A stretch of DNA of 48,016 bases from Gordonia otitidis NBRC 100426 (GTDB taxonomy: Bacteria > Actinomycetota > Actinomycetes > Mycobacteriales > Mycobacteriaceae): assembly GCF_000248075.1 (NCBI RefSeq), contig NZ_BAFB01000098.1:1-48016 (forward strand), given 5' to 3'. The notes beneath the pieces are model-generated. The model was not told where the DNA came from, ran no database searches, and saw nothing but the letters and a program-made list of their open reading frames with translations. Made by a program: the position numbers and the translations under genes. Shown here in pieces: positions 33,327-42,144 of the stretch; the first letter of the stretch is position 1, and each line of letters opens with the position of its first letter.

Positions 33327-35729
33327 ATGCCGCAATCCGGTGATCGGAAATCGGCTGTCACCAAGGCTTTCTCGGTGATCCGGAAGAAGGCCGTCGAACG
33401 CCTGGAGGGCGCTTCCAGCCGAGGCGGCTCGTCGCAGACGAAGTCGTCGTCCCCGACACCGAGCGGTTCGTCATCGAAAGCATCGACGGCGACCACGGAC
33501 GCTCACGCGGGGGGAACTGGTACTTCGGTAGACAAATCTCGGGTCGACGAAGTGGACGCGGACGGCGCGAAGGCCTCTGACCCGCGACCTGCTGGTCCGA
33601 CTCCGCGCGGCGGGCGTGGAATCGACTCCGCGACCAAGGTGATCTCGCGCGACCAGTTGCCCGATCCGAGCACCCTCGAGGATCTCGACGACATCGATCC
33701 GCTCGCAGGCGGACAGAAGCGCGACGCCGCAGAATCCGACGCCTCCGATCCTGACACTTCAGCTTCCGACGCTGACTCCTCCGATTCGAACGGCAAATCC
33801 GCGGTCGCCAAGGTGTCAGGCACTGCGTCCCCGAGCGCCACCGACACCACGGTCATCAAGCGTGACGAGCTGCCGGACACCAGCGATATGCCCGAACTCG
33901 ACGACGTCGACATCACAGGCAACAGCTCGCCGGCCGACGATGACGATGCTGCCGACGGCACCAAAAAAGACGCCGACGGCACCGAAACGGCCGCCGACAG
34001 CACCGAAACAGCCACCAACAGCACCACGGAACCCGCCGACAGCACCACGAACCCCGCCGACAGCACCGCAGAAGAAGCTGACGGAACCGCCGAAGACGCC
34101 GACGGACACCGCGGAAAAGCTGTGGCAGCGGGTGCGGCCGTGGCTGGCGCTGCCGGGGCGGCGGCGTTGGTGAAGCGCGACGCCGACGGCGAGACCCCGG
34201 ATGCCGACGCTGACGTCGACACCGCGGGCGTGCCCCCCGCCGACACCGCAGACACCGCAGACACCGACGCTGCGGATACCGACTCCTCCGGAGATACCGA
34301 CACTTCAAGCGTTGGCTCCGACGAAGCGCACCCTGACGGAACACAAGCCGCCGAATCCGACACAACGGAACCTGAAGCAGAACCTGATACGCCGACGTCC
34401 ACCGAGTTCCCCGCAGCCGACGAATCCTCTGCCGCCGAGATCGAGGATGCAGACGACACGGCGGATGCTGTCGCCGCCGACCAGGCGAAGGCGGAGTCCG
34501 ACGCAGAGCTCGAGGAGTCGGATCCCGACGCCGCAGCCGCTGAGGAATCAGCGGAAGAGTCGAGAGCCGACAAGGAAGACGCGGAGGCTCGCCTCGAAGC
34601 ATTCGAGGCGACGACGGACGCGGGCGACGCGAGCATCGCAGAGGCAGCGACCGACGGTGACATCGGCGATTTCGAACCGATCGACGAGATCGACGACGAG
34701 CCCGTCGCCGCCGACGAGTCCGTCCCCGACGAGGACGCAACTGCCGACGACACCGAGAACGTGAGCGACGCCGAGGCCCAGAGCAGCGCCGAGGCCGAGC
34801 ACGACGACGACCCCACGACGGGGATCGAGACCGATGCCGAGTCGGCCGCGAGCGAGACTGACGAGCCCGACACCGACACAGTCACCGACGAACCCGACAC
34901 CACAGCCGACGAGCCCGACACCGACGAATCGCAATCGGACACCGACGGCGACACGAGCACAGACGGCGACGCGGAAACAGACAGCGAAGCAGAGGACGCG
35001 GAGACCGTCGCGTTGCGGGCGCAGAAGCCCGGCAGCGAGGCCGATCCCACCGATACCGCAGGCTCCGACACCTCGAACAACGAGGACAACGAAGACGGCG
35101 CGGCGGGCAAGGTAGCTGTCGCTGCCGGTGGTGCGGCAGCGGTCGGCGCTGCGGCGGCAGGTGCCGCGACCGCAGGCGCCTCGACGTCGCGACCCGCAAC
35201 GTCGTCTGGTTGGTCGACCACAGCGCACCAGCCGCAAGTGATCCCGCCCGCTGGCTCTACGAAGACCACGACGACCACGCCGCAGAGCACCACGCGATCG
35301 AAGCGCGGCCTGCTGCTGACCATCGGCGCGGTGGTCGTCATCGCGCTGATCGTCGTGGGAGTGGTGTGGGGTGTGCTCGCCTCACGCGCCAAGCCCGCCG
35401 CCGACGAAGCTGCCGACACAGCGTCGAAGTTCTCCTCCGCGCTGTACAACGGTGACCTCTCCACGCTGCGGTCAATCACCTGTGGCCAAGAGAACCAGTT
35501 CTATTCCAATATCTCCGACGCCGACTTCCAGAAGATCTACGACGCCCAGAAGGCGCGTAACGAGTTGGTCCGCACCGGGGACATCAAGGCGTCGAAGGTC
35601 ACCGACGACGGAGCAAAGGCTGTCGTCGAAGTGACGGCATACCAGACCAGCAAGCCGAACGAACCGCAGACCGTCACCATCAATCTGCAGAAGGACGGCA
35701 GCGACTGGAAGGTCTGCACGCCGCGGTGA
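33327..35729 (+). CDS. Very long acidic repeat membrane protein (expanded Rv0361-like)
   Basis: An 800-residue protein. Residues 1-60 are basic (KSAVTKAFSVIRKKAVERLEG). Residues about 60-625 are low complexity, rich in Asp, Glu, Ala, Thr and Ser. Two motifs recur within them, VIxRDxLPDxS and LDDxD, and an array of ADGT/ADST heptads lies at about 209-264. The segment contains two Ala-rich hydrophobic stretches (AVAAGAAVAGAAGAAAL and VAVAAGGAAAVGAAAAG). A clear membrane helix is at about 659-680 (LLLTIGAVVVIALIVVGVVW). The outer C-terminal domain of about 105 residues is NTF2/DUF4878-like with TCGQ and WKVCT. Rv0361 is about 275 residues, so the linker has expanded two- to threefold. Function unknown; a surface or wall-spanning role is likely. 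Confidence 0.85.
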   Translation: MPQSGDRKSAVTKAFSVIRKKAVERLEGASSRGGSSQTKSSSPTPSGSSSKASTATTDAHAGGTGTSVDKSRVDEVDADGAKASDPRPAGPTPRGGRGIDSATKVISRDQLPDPSTLEDLDDIDPLAGGQKRDAAESDASDPDTSASDADSSDSNGKSAVAKVSGTASPSATDTTVIKRDELPDTSDMPELDDVDITGNSSPADDDDAADGTKKDADGTETAADSTETATNSTTEPADSTTNPADSTAEEADGTAEDADGHRGKAVAAGAAVAGAAGAAALVKRDADGETPDADADVDTAGVPPADTADTADTDAADTDSSGDTDTSSVGSDEAHPDGTQAAESDTTEPEAEPDTPTSTEFPAADESSAAEIEDADDTADAVAADQAKAESDAELEESDPDAAAAEESAEESRADKEDAEARLEAFEATTDAGDASIAEAATDGDIGDFEPIDEIDDEPVAADESVPDEDATADDTENVSDAEAQSSAEAEHDDDPTTGIETDAESAASETDEPDTDTVTDEPDTTADEPDTDESQSDTDGDTSTDGDAETDSEAEDAETVALRAQKPGSEADPTDTAGSDTSNNEDNEDGAAGKVAVAAGGAAAVGAAAAGAATAGASTSRPATSSGWSTTAHQPQVIPPAGSTKTTTTTPQSTTRSKRGLLLTIGAVVVIALIVVGVVWGVLASRAKPAADEAADTASKFSSALYNGDLSTLRSITCGQENQFYSNISDADFQKIYDAQKARNELVRTGDIKASKVTDDGAKAVVEVTAYQTSKPNEPQTVTINLQKDGSDWKVCTPR
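33952..34119. repeat. Eight 21-bp units inside the acidic protein gene
   Basis: Units start at 33952, 33973, 33994, 34015, 34036, 34057, 34078 and 34099, with the core GCCGACGGCACC or GCCGACAGCACC. They encode ADGTKKD, ADGTETA, ADSTETA, TNSTTEP, ADSTTNP, ADSTAEE, ADGTAED and ADGHRGK. The core is the same as that of the array at 31364-31457. Confidence 0.88.
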
Positions 35730-36070
35730 CCGCTCGCCGGGCACCTGGGGCCACTCGCGACAACATCCCGGGCACGGGGTGGGTGCCCGGGCGACAGGCC
35801 CCCGGCCATCATCCGACCCAACCGCTGCATGTCGCGCCGCGACCGGGGCGTCGCCCCTACGTTCCTGCTGCCGACGTTGCCGGTCCCGCCGCCCCGCCGC
35901 TCCATCCAGCACGCCCACTCGTCGAGAACTCGACGCCGCGGCCGACTTCGCCCAGCTCACGTTCGCAGCGGGTGAGGGTCCAGCGCCGCGTGGATCCTGC
36001 CGTGGTCTGTGCGGCGATCACGATGATCGCGCTCGCCCTGACGGTCGTTGTCGGACTGACCTGGACCTGA
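35726..36070 (+). CDS. Small Pro-rich protein with C-terminal membrane helix
   Basis: A 114-residue protein. The GTG start overlaps the TGA of the acidic protein gene as GTGA, so it is probably translated with it. Residues 1-85 are rich in Pro, Arg and Ala (RPGRRPYVPAADVAGPAAPP). A single hydrophobic helix ends the chain (VVCAAITMIALALTVVVGLTW), leaving almost nothing outside. Tail anchoring with a Pro-rich cytosolic arm suggests a partner or scaffold for the acidic protein. No family recognised; the coupling and the C-terminal helix are the main evidence. Confidence 0.6.
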   Translation: MTARRAPGATRDNIPGTGWVPGRQAPGHHPTQPLHVAPRPGRRPYVPAADVAGPAAPPLHPARPLVENSTPRPTSPSSRSQRVRVQRRVDPAVVCAAITMIALALTVVVGLTWT

Positions 36071-36090
36071 TCTCGGCTCGCCCCCGCCAG

Positions 36091-36603
36091 CTACCCGTCC
36101 GCAGCAATCGAGCGATCGACGAAGCGCGGCAGAAACACTCGCATCCAGACCTCGCGTATCGCAACGCCGACGAGGACGATCAGCATCATCAGGACTGCGC
36201 GGAACGTGAATCCGTCGAATGTTCCCGGCGTCGCCAGGACGAAGAAGCCGAGCGAGATGAACGGCACAAGCACAGTGACCAGGCCCGGCGCGATGCGCCG
36301 TCCCGCCACCGCATCGATCACCGCTGCAACGATCACCACGACGAACGCGATCAGGGCATACACGCCGACGTCCTGCCACCAGTGCTCCGTCCCCGCACTC
36401 CAGCGGACGCCGGCGCCGATCTCATCGGTCGTCCGCAGGGGCGTGTACGCGGTCCATCCGGTGCTGCCCCAGAAGGATGCGTCGACCATCGAGTAACTGC
36501 TCCACCAGGTCACACCGCCCGCTAGTAGCACTGCGACCACGAACACCCACCACGCGGCATGGCCGACGACCCGTGCGACACGCATCATCCTGATTCGCCT
36601 CAT
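36091..36603 (-). CDS. Integral membrane protein, four helices
   Basis: A 170-residue membrane protein with helices at about residues 16-33, 80-97, 105-122 and 130-152, and a Trp-rich outside loop between the first two (VTWWSSYSMVDASFWGSTGWTAYTP). I do not recognise the family; a YfhO- or DUF-type membrane protein is possible. The ATG at 36603 is one choice; a GTG at 36612 in the same frame overlaps a 15-bp palindrome (36606-36620), which fits either an operator just upstream of the ATG or one covering the GTG. It lies downstream of fba on the same strand but after a terminator. Confidence 0.65.
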   Translation of the reverse strand: MRRIRMMRVARVVGHAAWWVFVVAVLLAGGVTWWSSYSMVDASFWGSTGWTAYTPLRTTDEIGAGVRWSAGTEHWWQDVGVYALIAFVVVIVAAVIDAVAGRRIAPGLVTVLVPFISLGFFVLATPGTFDGFTFRAVLMMLIVLVGVAIREVWMRVFLPRFVDRSIAADG

Positions 36604-36605
36604 AG

Positions 36606-36620
36606 CGGACACTATGTCCG
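36606..36620. promoter_or_regulatory. Palindrome at the start of the four-helix membrane protein gene
   Basis: CGGACA-CTA-TGTCCG is a perfect 6-3-6 palindrome just upstream of the ATG at 36603. The same geometry occurs at the iclR start. A TetR- or IclR-sized operator is possible; no regulator gene is adjacent. Confidence 0.4.
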
Positions 36621-36676
36621 ATTTTGTTCGCCGAGCACAGCATTCTGCCGACTCGGGGCGGTCGCAGAGACGACTG

Positions 36677-36702
36677 CGCCCCTCCCGGTTCCGGGAGGGG
36701 CG
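36677..36702. terminator. Terminator hairpin after fba
   Basis: CGCCCCTCCCGG-TT-CCGGGAGGGGCG is a self-complementary 26-base element 35 bp after the fba stop codon (minus strand). The stem is GC-rich with no T-tract, as is common in actinobacteria. The first two base pairs at the loop probably open. Confidence 0.8.
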
Positions 36703-36737
36703 GTCGTGTCGTAGGCGGTCGTGTCGTAGTCAGACGG

Positions 36738-37772
36738 TCAGGCGCTGATCGACTTTCCGTTGGACTTCAGGTCGCTGCACGCCTCGACGACCCGCTCGGA
36801 CATGCCGGTTTCGGCCTTCTTCGACCACGAACGCGGGTCGTAGACCTTCTTGTTGCCCACCTCGCCGTCGACCTTGAGCACACCGTCGTAGTTGCTGAAC
36901 ATGTGCCCGGCGACCGGCCGCGTGTAGGCGTATTGGGTGTCGGTGTCGACGTTCATCTTCACGACGCCGTAGCTCAGCGCCTCATGGATCTCGCTCTTGA
37001 GCGAACCCGATCCGCCGTGGAAAACGAAGTCGAACGGCTTGGAGCCGTCGGGCAGTCCGAGCTTCTTGCTCGCGACTTCCTGCCCCATCTTGAGTACGTC
37101 GGGACGCAGCTTCACGTTGCCCGGCTTGTACACGCCGTGGACGTTGCCGAAGGTGGCTGCGAGGAGGTACTTACCCTTCTCGCCTGCTCCGAGCGCGTCG
37201 ACGGTCTTCTCGAAGTCCTCTGCCGAGGTGTACAGCTTGTCGTTGATCTCGGCTTCGACGCCGTCTTCCTCACCACCGACGACGCCGATCTCGACCTCGA
37301 GAATGATCTTCGCAGCAGCCGCCTTGGCGAGCAGGTCCTGGGCGATCTCGAGGTTTTCGTCGATCGGCACGGCACTGCCGTCCCACATGTGCGACTGGAA
37401 CAGCGGGTTCTTGCCCGCGTCGACGCGCTCCTGCGAGATGGCAAGCAACGGACGCACGTAGGTGTCGAGCTTGTCCTTGGGACAGTGGTCGGTGTGCAGG
37501 GCGATGGTCACGTCGTACTTCGCCGCCACGACGTACGCGAACTCGGCCAGCGCGACCGCACCGGTCACCATGTCCTTGACACCGAGGCCCGAGCCGAACT
37601 CGGCACCACCGGTGGAGAACTGGATGATGCCGTCGCTACCTGCGTCGGCGAAGCCCTTGATGGCCGCATTGATCGTCGACGACGAGGTGCAGTTGATCGC
37701 GGGGAACGCGTAACCACCCTCCTTCGCCTTCGCGAACATCTCGGCATACTGCTCTGGCGTTGCAATGGGCAT
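36738..37772 (-). CDS. fba: Class II fructose-1,6-bisphosphate aldolase
   Basis: A 344-residue zinc aldolase of glycolysis and gluconeogenesis, the same length as the M. tuberculosis enzyme (Rv0363c). Seen are FPAINCTSSSTINAAIKGF, the zinc ligand region HTDHCPKDKL (about residues 109-118), EVEIGVVGGEEDGVEAE, GNVHGVYKPGNVKL with the second His, the phosphate loop FVFHGGSGSLKSEI, and NVDTDTQYAYTRP. The ATG at 37772 gives the conserved start MPIATPEQYAEMF. It is divergent from a DedA gene, as Rv0363c is from Rv0364, and followed by a terminator. Confidence 0.96.
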   Translation of the reverse strand: MPIATPEQYAEMFAKAKEGGYAFPAINCTSSSTINAAIKGFADAGSDGIIQFSTGGAEFGSGLGVKDMVTGAVALAEFAYVVAAKYDVTIALHTDHCPKDKLDTYVRPLLAISQERVDAGKNPLFQSHMWDGSAVPIDENLEIAQDLLAKAAAAKIILEVEIGVVGGEEDGVEAEINDKLYTSAEDFEKTVDALGAGEKGKYLLAATFGNVHGVYKPGNVKLRPDVLKMGQEVASKKLGLPDGSKPFDFVFHGGSGSLKSEIHEALSYGVVKMNVDTDTQYAYTRPVAGHMFSNYDGVLKVDGEVGNKKVYDPRSWSKKAETGMSERVVEACSDLKSNGKSISA

Positions 37773-37948
37773 GTCACGTCCTCCAACCGGATGGGGTCTC
37801 ACGCTTCGAGTTCTGTTGACTCCATCTCAGTATGGCAAGTGGCGCTCACGCGTGTGCAAGACGCTCTCACCTGGGCTGCCGTCGCGCCGCACGACGATGT
37901 TCGACGCCGCGCTCAACCGCTCGGATCGGTCGATTTGTCCGTTTCCGC

Positions 37949-37954
37949 TACCCT
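37949..37954 (+). promoter_or_regulatory. -10 box of the first dedA gene (leaderless)
   Basis: TACCCT ends 7 nt before the GTG at 37962, and no ribosome binding site precedes that codon. The spacing fits transcription starting at the start codon itself. Similar boxes occur before six other genes in the window. Confidence 0.5.
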
Positions 37955-37961
37955 CGGTGCC

Positions 37962-38678
37962 GTGACCGCCCCAGTTCTCGACGTTTCCGTACTCGCCGCC
38001 ACGGCCACCACCGACCTCGCACTCCTTCCGGGTTTTCTTGACCCGGTCAACCTGTTGAACTCGTTCGGCACGTGGATTCTCGCGGGTCTGCTGCTCGTGG
38101 TGTTCATCGAGTCCGGGCTGCTCTTCCCGCTCCTGCCCGGCGATTCATTGCTGTTCACCGCCGGCCTGATCGTGGCTGCGAAGTCCGCGGACATCGAACC
38201 GTTCGCCCCGCTGTGGGTGCTCCTCGTGACGATCCCGATCGCCGCGTTCTTCGGCGACCAGGTCGGCTACTGGATCGGCAACAGGCTGGGCTATTCGCTC
38301 TTCAAGCCCGACGCCCGGGTACTCAAGGAGGCCTACATCGTCGAGGCCAACGAATTCTTCGCCAAGCACGGTCCGGTCACCATCTTCCTGGCTCGATTCG
38401 TACCCATCGTGCGCACCTACGCCCCGCTCGTCGCGGGTGCGGCCAAGATGCGCTATTCGGTGTTCCTCGCCTACAACGCGATCGGCGCGGTCGTGTGGGG
38501 CGCGGGTGTCACTCTGCTCGGCTACTTCCTCGGCCAGATCGCCTTCATCCGCGACAACGTCGACCTGATCTTCCTGCTGATCGTGTTCGTCTCGGTACTC
38601 CCCATCGTCTCCGAGGTGTTCAAGCGGTGGCGCCGCGCGCGACGACCCGTCGTCGAACAGAAGGTCGACGTCGCGTAG
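37962..38678 (+). CDS. DedA-family membrane protein, first tandem copy (Rv0364-like)
   Basis: A 238-residue DedA/SNARE-associated membrane protein (PF09335). Family marks: LLLVVFIESGLLFPLLPGDSLLFTAGL (re-entrant segment), GDQVGYWIGNRLGYSLF, FFAKHGPVTIFLARFVPIVRTYAPLVAGAAKM, and GAVVWGAGVTLLGYFLG. DedA proteins help move lipid carriers (undecaprenyl phosphate or phospholipids) across the membrane. The start is GTG at 37962 by leaderless signal; a longer reading runs into the fba promoter. The essential acidic and Arg residues (IES, ARFVPIVRT) are intact. It lies divergent from fba and is followed by a close paralogue. Confidence 0.9.
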   Translation: MTAPVLDVSVLAATATTDLALLPGFLDPVNLLNSFGTWILAGLLLVVFIESGLLFPLLPGDSLLFTAGLIVAAKSADIEPFAPLWVLLVTIPIAAFFGDQVGYWIGNRLGYSLFKPDARVLKEAYIVEANEFFAKHGPVTIFLARFVPIVRTYAPLVAGAAKMRYSVFLAYNAIGAVVWGAGVTLLGYFLGQIAFIRDNVDLIFLLIVFVSVLPIVSEVFKRWRRARRPVVEQKVDVA

Positions 38679-38730
38679 CGGCAATACTGTGGAGTCGCGT
38701 AGCGGCAATACTGTCGAGTCGCGTAGCGGC
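38670..38730. repeat. 24-bp tandem repeat over the first dedA stop codon
   Basis: The unit GTCGCGTAGCGGCAATACTGT plus GGA or CGA begins at 38670 and 38694, with a partial third copy at 38718. The first unit contains the last two codons and the TAG of the first dedA gene, so the stop region itself has been copied. The array fills most of the gap to the next dedA gene. Confidence 0.88.
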
Positions 38731-38782
38731 TGACAGGCACTCATTGGCTCTCCCACAGCTTGGCCAAGTAGCCTGGTGACCC

Positions 38783-39514
38783 GTGATCGACACCGCGCTT
38801 GCCCACACGACCACTGTGGTCGCACTACCCGGCATCCTCGACCCCATCAATGTCCTCAGCTGGTTCGGGGCCTGGGCATTCTGGGGGCTGCTCCTCGTCG
38901 TGTTCATCGAGTCCGGCGTGCTGTTCCCGGTTCTTCCCGGTGATTCCCTGCTGTTCGTTGCGGGCATGGTTGTCGCCGCGGGCGGCAAGGAGGGGATCGA
39001 CAAGTTCGCATCGCTGTGGCAGCTGCTCATCTTCGTGCCGATCGCCGCGATCCTCGGCGGGCAGGTCGGTTATTGGATCGGGCGGTTCATCGGCATCGAG
39101 ATGTTCAAACCCGACGCGCGTTTCCTGAAGCAGCGCTACCTGACCGAGGCCCAGGACTTCTTCGACAAGCACGGTCCGATCACCATTTTCCTTGCGCGCT
39201 TCGTGCCGATCGTGCGCACGATCGCTCCGATCGTTGCCGGCGCCGCCCGCATGAGGTGGTCGGTGTTCGCTCTGTACAACGTGATCGGTGCGATCGTCTG
39301 GGGCGCCGGCATTGTTCTGCTCGGCTATTGGCTCGGGCGGTTCGAGGTGGTGCAGAACCTCATCGAGCCGATCTTCATTCTCATCGTCGTGCTGTCGATC
39401 GCTCCGATGCTCATCGAGTGGTACCGCCGCCACCGTGCCGCGAAGAAGGTCGCCGCCGACGCCGTCGCGGCGACACCGACGACCGTCGACGATCCCGGCC
39501 CCGGCTCGGTCTGA
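38783..39514 (+). CDS. DedA-family membrane protein, second tandem copy
   Basis: A 243-residue paralogue of the preceding gene with about 55-60 percent identical text by eye: LPGILDPINVLSWFGAW, LLLVVFIESGVLFPVLPGDSLLFVAG, GGQVGYWIGRFIGIEMFKPDARFLK, FFDKHGPITIFLARFVPIVRTIAPIVAGAARM, GAIVWGAGIVLLGYWLG. All family residues are kept, so it should function. The GTG start follows a TAGCCT box by 8 nt with no ribosome binding site (leaderless). The C-terminal tail is longer and Ala-rich. Gene duplication in tandem is the simplest origin; differing lipid substrates are possible. Confidence 0.9.
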   Translation: MIDTALAHTTTVVALPGILDPINVLSWFGAWAFWGLLLVVFIESGVLFPVLPGDSLLFVAGMVVAAGGKEGIDKFASLWQLLIFVPIAAILGGQVGYWIGRFIGIEMFKPDARFLKQRYLTEAQDFFDKHGPITIFLARFVPIVRTIAPIVAGAARMRWSVFALYNVIGAIVWGAGIVLLGYWLGRFEVVQNLIEPIFILIVVLSIAPMLIEWYRRHRAAKKVAADAVAATPTTVDDPGPGSV

Positions 39515-39539
39515 TCGACCATCGATGCCGTCAGATGGG

Positions 39540-39559
39540 CGTTGTACCGCCAGACAACG
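39540..39559. terminator. Weak hairpin between convergent dedA and 3-hydroxybenzoate hydroxylase genes
   Basis: CGTTGT-N8-ACAACG forms a 6-bp stem in the 52-bp gap between convergent stop codons. It is too short to be certain, but it is placed as a shared terminator would be. Confidence 0.35.
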
Positions 39560-39566
39560 TAGCGAT

Positions 39567-40781
39567 TCAAACGGTCAGAGCGTCGGCCGTAGTGCGTTCA
39601 CTGGAGTAGGCCCACAGCCAGTCGGTGTACTTGTAGCTCGAGGTGTCGCGGGTCCGGAACAGTTCGTTGCGCGCGATGCGCGCTACCCCGTCGAGGTGCC
39701 ACAGTTCACCCCACATCCGGCCGGTGGTCAGGATGCGGTTGCATCGTGGGGCCCGTTCGGCATTGACGGCCGCCAGTGCTCGGTCCCAAGCATCCGAACC
39801 ACCAACGGCCAGTTCCTCTTCGGCGTAATCGGCGATGCACTTGGCGTCCTCGATCGCCATCACCGCGCCGGAAGCGAGATACTGCAGCGGCGGGTGCGCA
39901 GCGTCACCGAGTAGCATCATTCGGCCGTCGACCCAGTTCTCGATGGGCTCGCGGTCATACATCGGCCACCACCGGTCACGCCACAGGTGATCAGTAGCGC
40001 GGCGGACGGTCTCGTGGCAATGGTCGTAGGCATGCGCGAGTTCGTCTGGACCACCCCACTCCTTTTCGCCGGCAGCATATTTCGGTGATTGGAATACGGC
40101 GACCTGATTGAGCATCGAGCCGCCGCGCAATGGGTACTGGATGAAATGGCAGCGCGGTCCGATGTAGCCGACCACGTCGGTGATGCCGGCGCCCGCGGGG
40201 ACGTCCTCCCTCGGAAACGTGCCACGGTAGGCCACGTATCCGGACGCGACGGGTTCGTCGACGGAGAGTTTGCGGCGCAGGCGGGATTTCAGCCCGTCCA
40301 TCGCCAACACCACATCCGCCTCGTGGGCCCGTCCGTCGGCGGTCGACAGCACCGCCTTGTCACCTTCGGTGGTGACGTCGGCGACGGTCTGCCCAGTGAG
40401 CAGTTCGGCGCCCGCTCCGCGCGCTGCGTCGATTATGAGCGAGTGCAGATCGCTGCGGTGGATTACGAAATACGGTCCGCCGTAACGGTTCTGGAAGTCG
40501 GCGCCAAGGTCGACGCGGGTCAGCTCTTCGCTGGTGACTGCATCCCGGAAGACAATGTTGCCGGGCAGCACGCCGCGCTGCAGCGCGGTGTCGAGCAGGC
40601 CCCAGGAGTCAAGGATGCGTGCTCCGTGCGGGCCGATCTGGAGGCCAGCGCCGACCTCACCGAACTCGGCGGCGCGTTCGAAGAGGGTGACCGAGGCGCC
40701 CTTACGCGCCATGGCGAGTGCGGCGGCGGCGCCGCCGATTCCGCCGCCGGCGATCAGGACCCGGGAAGTTGACAATGACAT
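39567..40781 (-). CDS. 3-hydroxybenzoate 6-hydroxylase (FAD monooxygenase)
   Basis: A 404-residue flavoprotein hydroxylase that makes gentisate from 3-hydroxybenzoate with NADH and O2. FAD motifs: [22 protein letters not shown] at residues 7-28, the DG motif [15 protein letters not shown] (about 154-168), and [15 protein letters not shown] (about 290-304). [15 protein letters not shown] and YVAYRGTFP also fit the Rhodococcus 3HB6H enzyme. GGAG lies 10 nt before the ATG. It follows the transporter gene by 62 bp on the same strand, so uptake and first oxidation share a transcript. Salicylate 1- or 5-hydroxylase-like enzymes are the alternative; the gentisate genes nearby favour 3-hydroxybenzoate. 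Confidence 0.88.
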   Translation of the reverse strand: MSLSTSRVLIAGGGIGGAAAALAMARKGASVTLFERAAEFGEVGAGLQIGPHGARILDSWGLLDTALQRGVLPGNIVFRDAVTSEELTRVDLGADFQNRYGGPYFVIHRSDLHSLIIDAARGAGAELLTGQTVADVTTEGDKAVLSTADGRAHEADVVLAMDGLKSRLRRKLSVDEPVASGYVAYRGTFPREDVPAGAGITDVVGYIGPRCHFIQYPLRGGSMLNQVAVFQSPKYAAGEKEWGGPDELAHAYDHCHETVRRATDHLWRDRWWPMYDREPIENWVDGRMMLLGDAAHPPLQYLASGAVMAIEDAKCIADYAEEELAVGGSDAWDRALAAVNAERAPRCNRILTTGRMWGELWHLDGVARIARNELFRTRDTSSYKYTDWLWAYSSERTTADALTV

Positions 40782-40843
40782 ACTTTGACTCCGATCTGGA
40801 GGTGAGAAAGTGGAAAACGTTGACGGAGAAGGGTCACCGATCG

Positions 40844-42103
40844 TCAGGCGGCGATCGGTGACTTGGCGACGGCTGACGGTTGCGAGCTGCGCACCGCGGA
40901 GACCGCGATGAGCACCATCGAGGCGATCAACGCGCTCACACCGAAGAGAATGAAGTTGGAGTTCGACCCGAGCCCCGCGGCGATCAGCCAGCCGCCGATC
41001 TGCGGCGCGGCGACGGCGCCGATACGTCCGACGCCGAGCGCCCACCCGAGTGCGGTGCCGCGCAACGGCGCAGGATACGCCGAGGCCACCGCGGCGATGA
41101 TCAGGCACTGGGTCCCGTGGGTTCCTACTCCGGCGAGGACGAAGATCGCATAGATCATGCCGGTAGTCGGGCTGGTCACAAGAAGCAGAAGTGCACCACC
41201 GGCTATGAGTGCCGCCACCACTGCGGTGCGGACCGCACCGAATCGCGCTCCGGCCCAAGCGGTCACGACCGATCCGAGCACCGCTCCCAGATTCAGCGCG
41301 AGCGCGAAGGTCAGCGCGCTGCCGAGATCGGAGCCGGTCGACTGCATCAGCTTCGGCAGCCAGGTACCCAGTCCGTACCACGCCAGCAGGGTGAACACTG
41401 TGGCGATGGCGAACAGAATGCTCAGGGTGCGATAGCGCTCGCCGAGCAGTACCCGGAATCCGACGGGATGCCCGGCGTGATCGACTCGCGCGGCGGGAAA
41501 GACGAAGCCGGCCAACGGAACCAACAGCGCCAGCGGGACGAGGGCCAACAGGAACATCGGTTGCCATCCCCAAGCCGGGATGACCGACATACCGATGAGT
41601 GCGGCCGCCGATCCGCCCAGCGGCACACCCGACATCATCAGGGTGGCCACCGGTGAGCGCCACCGGTCCGGAACAAGCTCGGCAGCAAGAGCATTGGCCG
41701 TCGGCACCAATCCGCCGAGGCCGAGCCCGGCGATCAGACGCAAGATGCCGAAGACGAAGGGTCCGGGCGCGAACGCGCACGCAGCGGTGAACACCGACAG
41801 CACGATGGCGCATCCGACGATGGCGTTGCGCCTGCCGATCTGGTCGGACAGTCGGCCGGCGAGAACGGCGCCGATCATCATCCCGAGGAAGGCGAGGCTG
41901 CCGAGGGTTCCGGCGGTCGAAGCACTGATGCCCCATTCTTTCTGCAGGCTGCCGATGACGTTGCCGTAGACGATGAGGTCATATCCGTCGAAGACGACGA
42001 AGAGCCAGCACACAGTGACGGTGATGGCGGCGCGACGTGGAGACAGGCCGTGACGAGCGGCCGCATCACCCAGCGAGTGGGCGTGATGTGGTGTAGCGGT
42101 CAT
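40844..42103 (-). CDS. Aromatic acid:H+ symporter (AAHS family MFS)
   Basis: A 419-residue twelve-helix transporter. The AAHS-specific Asp motif in helix 1 is [13 protein letters not shown] (about residues 35-47), and the MFS signature in loop 2-3 is [37 protein letters not shown] and [17 protein letters not shown] fit the PcaK/BenK/MhbT group. It probably imports 3-hydroxybenzoate. The ATG at 42103 is preferred to an upstream GTG-like start. Its promoter lies in the 48-bp gap to the divergent iclR gene, which contains a palindrome. Confidence 0.9.
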   Translation of the reverse strand: MTATPHHAHSLGDAAARHGLSPRRAAITVTVCWLFVVFDGYDLIVYGNVIGSLQKEWGISASTAGTLGSLAFLGMMIGAVLAGRLSDQIGRRNAIVGCAIVLSVFTAACAFAPGPFVFGILRLIAGLGLGGLVPTANALAAELVPDRWRSPVATLMMSGVPLGGSAAALIGMSVIPAWGWQPMFLLALVPLALLVPLAGFVFPAARVDHAGHPVGFRVLLGERYRTLSILFAIATVFTLLAWYGLGTWLPKLMQSTGSDLGSALTFALALNLGAVLGSVVTAWAGARFGAVRTAVVAALIAGGALLLLVTSPTTGMIYAIFVLAGVGTHGTQCLIIAAVASAYPAPLRGTALGWALGVGRIGAVAAPQIGGWLIAAGLGSNSNFILFGVSALIASMVLIAVSAVRSSQPSAVAKSPIAA

Positions 42104-42144
42104 GGCATTACGGTGATGGACACCACAATCCCGTCGCAATATAG

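Noticed and set aside
33503-35479. 658-codon Ser/Val-rich open frame opposite the acidic protein gene
   Set aside because: The composition is what the complement of Asp/Ala/Thr/Glu codons gives; the plus-strand protein has a membrane helix and a recognisable outer domain.
36700-36730. Direct repeat GCGGTCGTGTCGTAG after the fba terminator
   Set aside because: Only two short copies in a GC-rich spacer; no function suggested.
40782-41936. Long N-terminal extension of the 3-hydroxybenzoate hydroxylase
   Set aside because: It would run antisense-phase through the transporter gene; the FAD motif is at the very start of the protein from the ATG at 40781.
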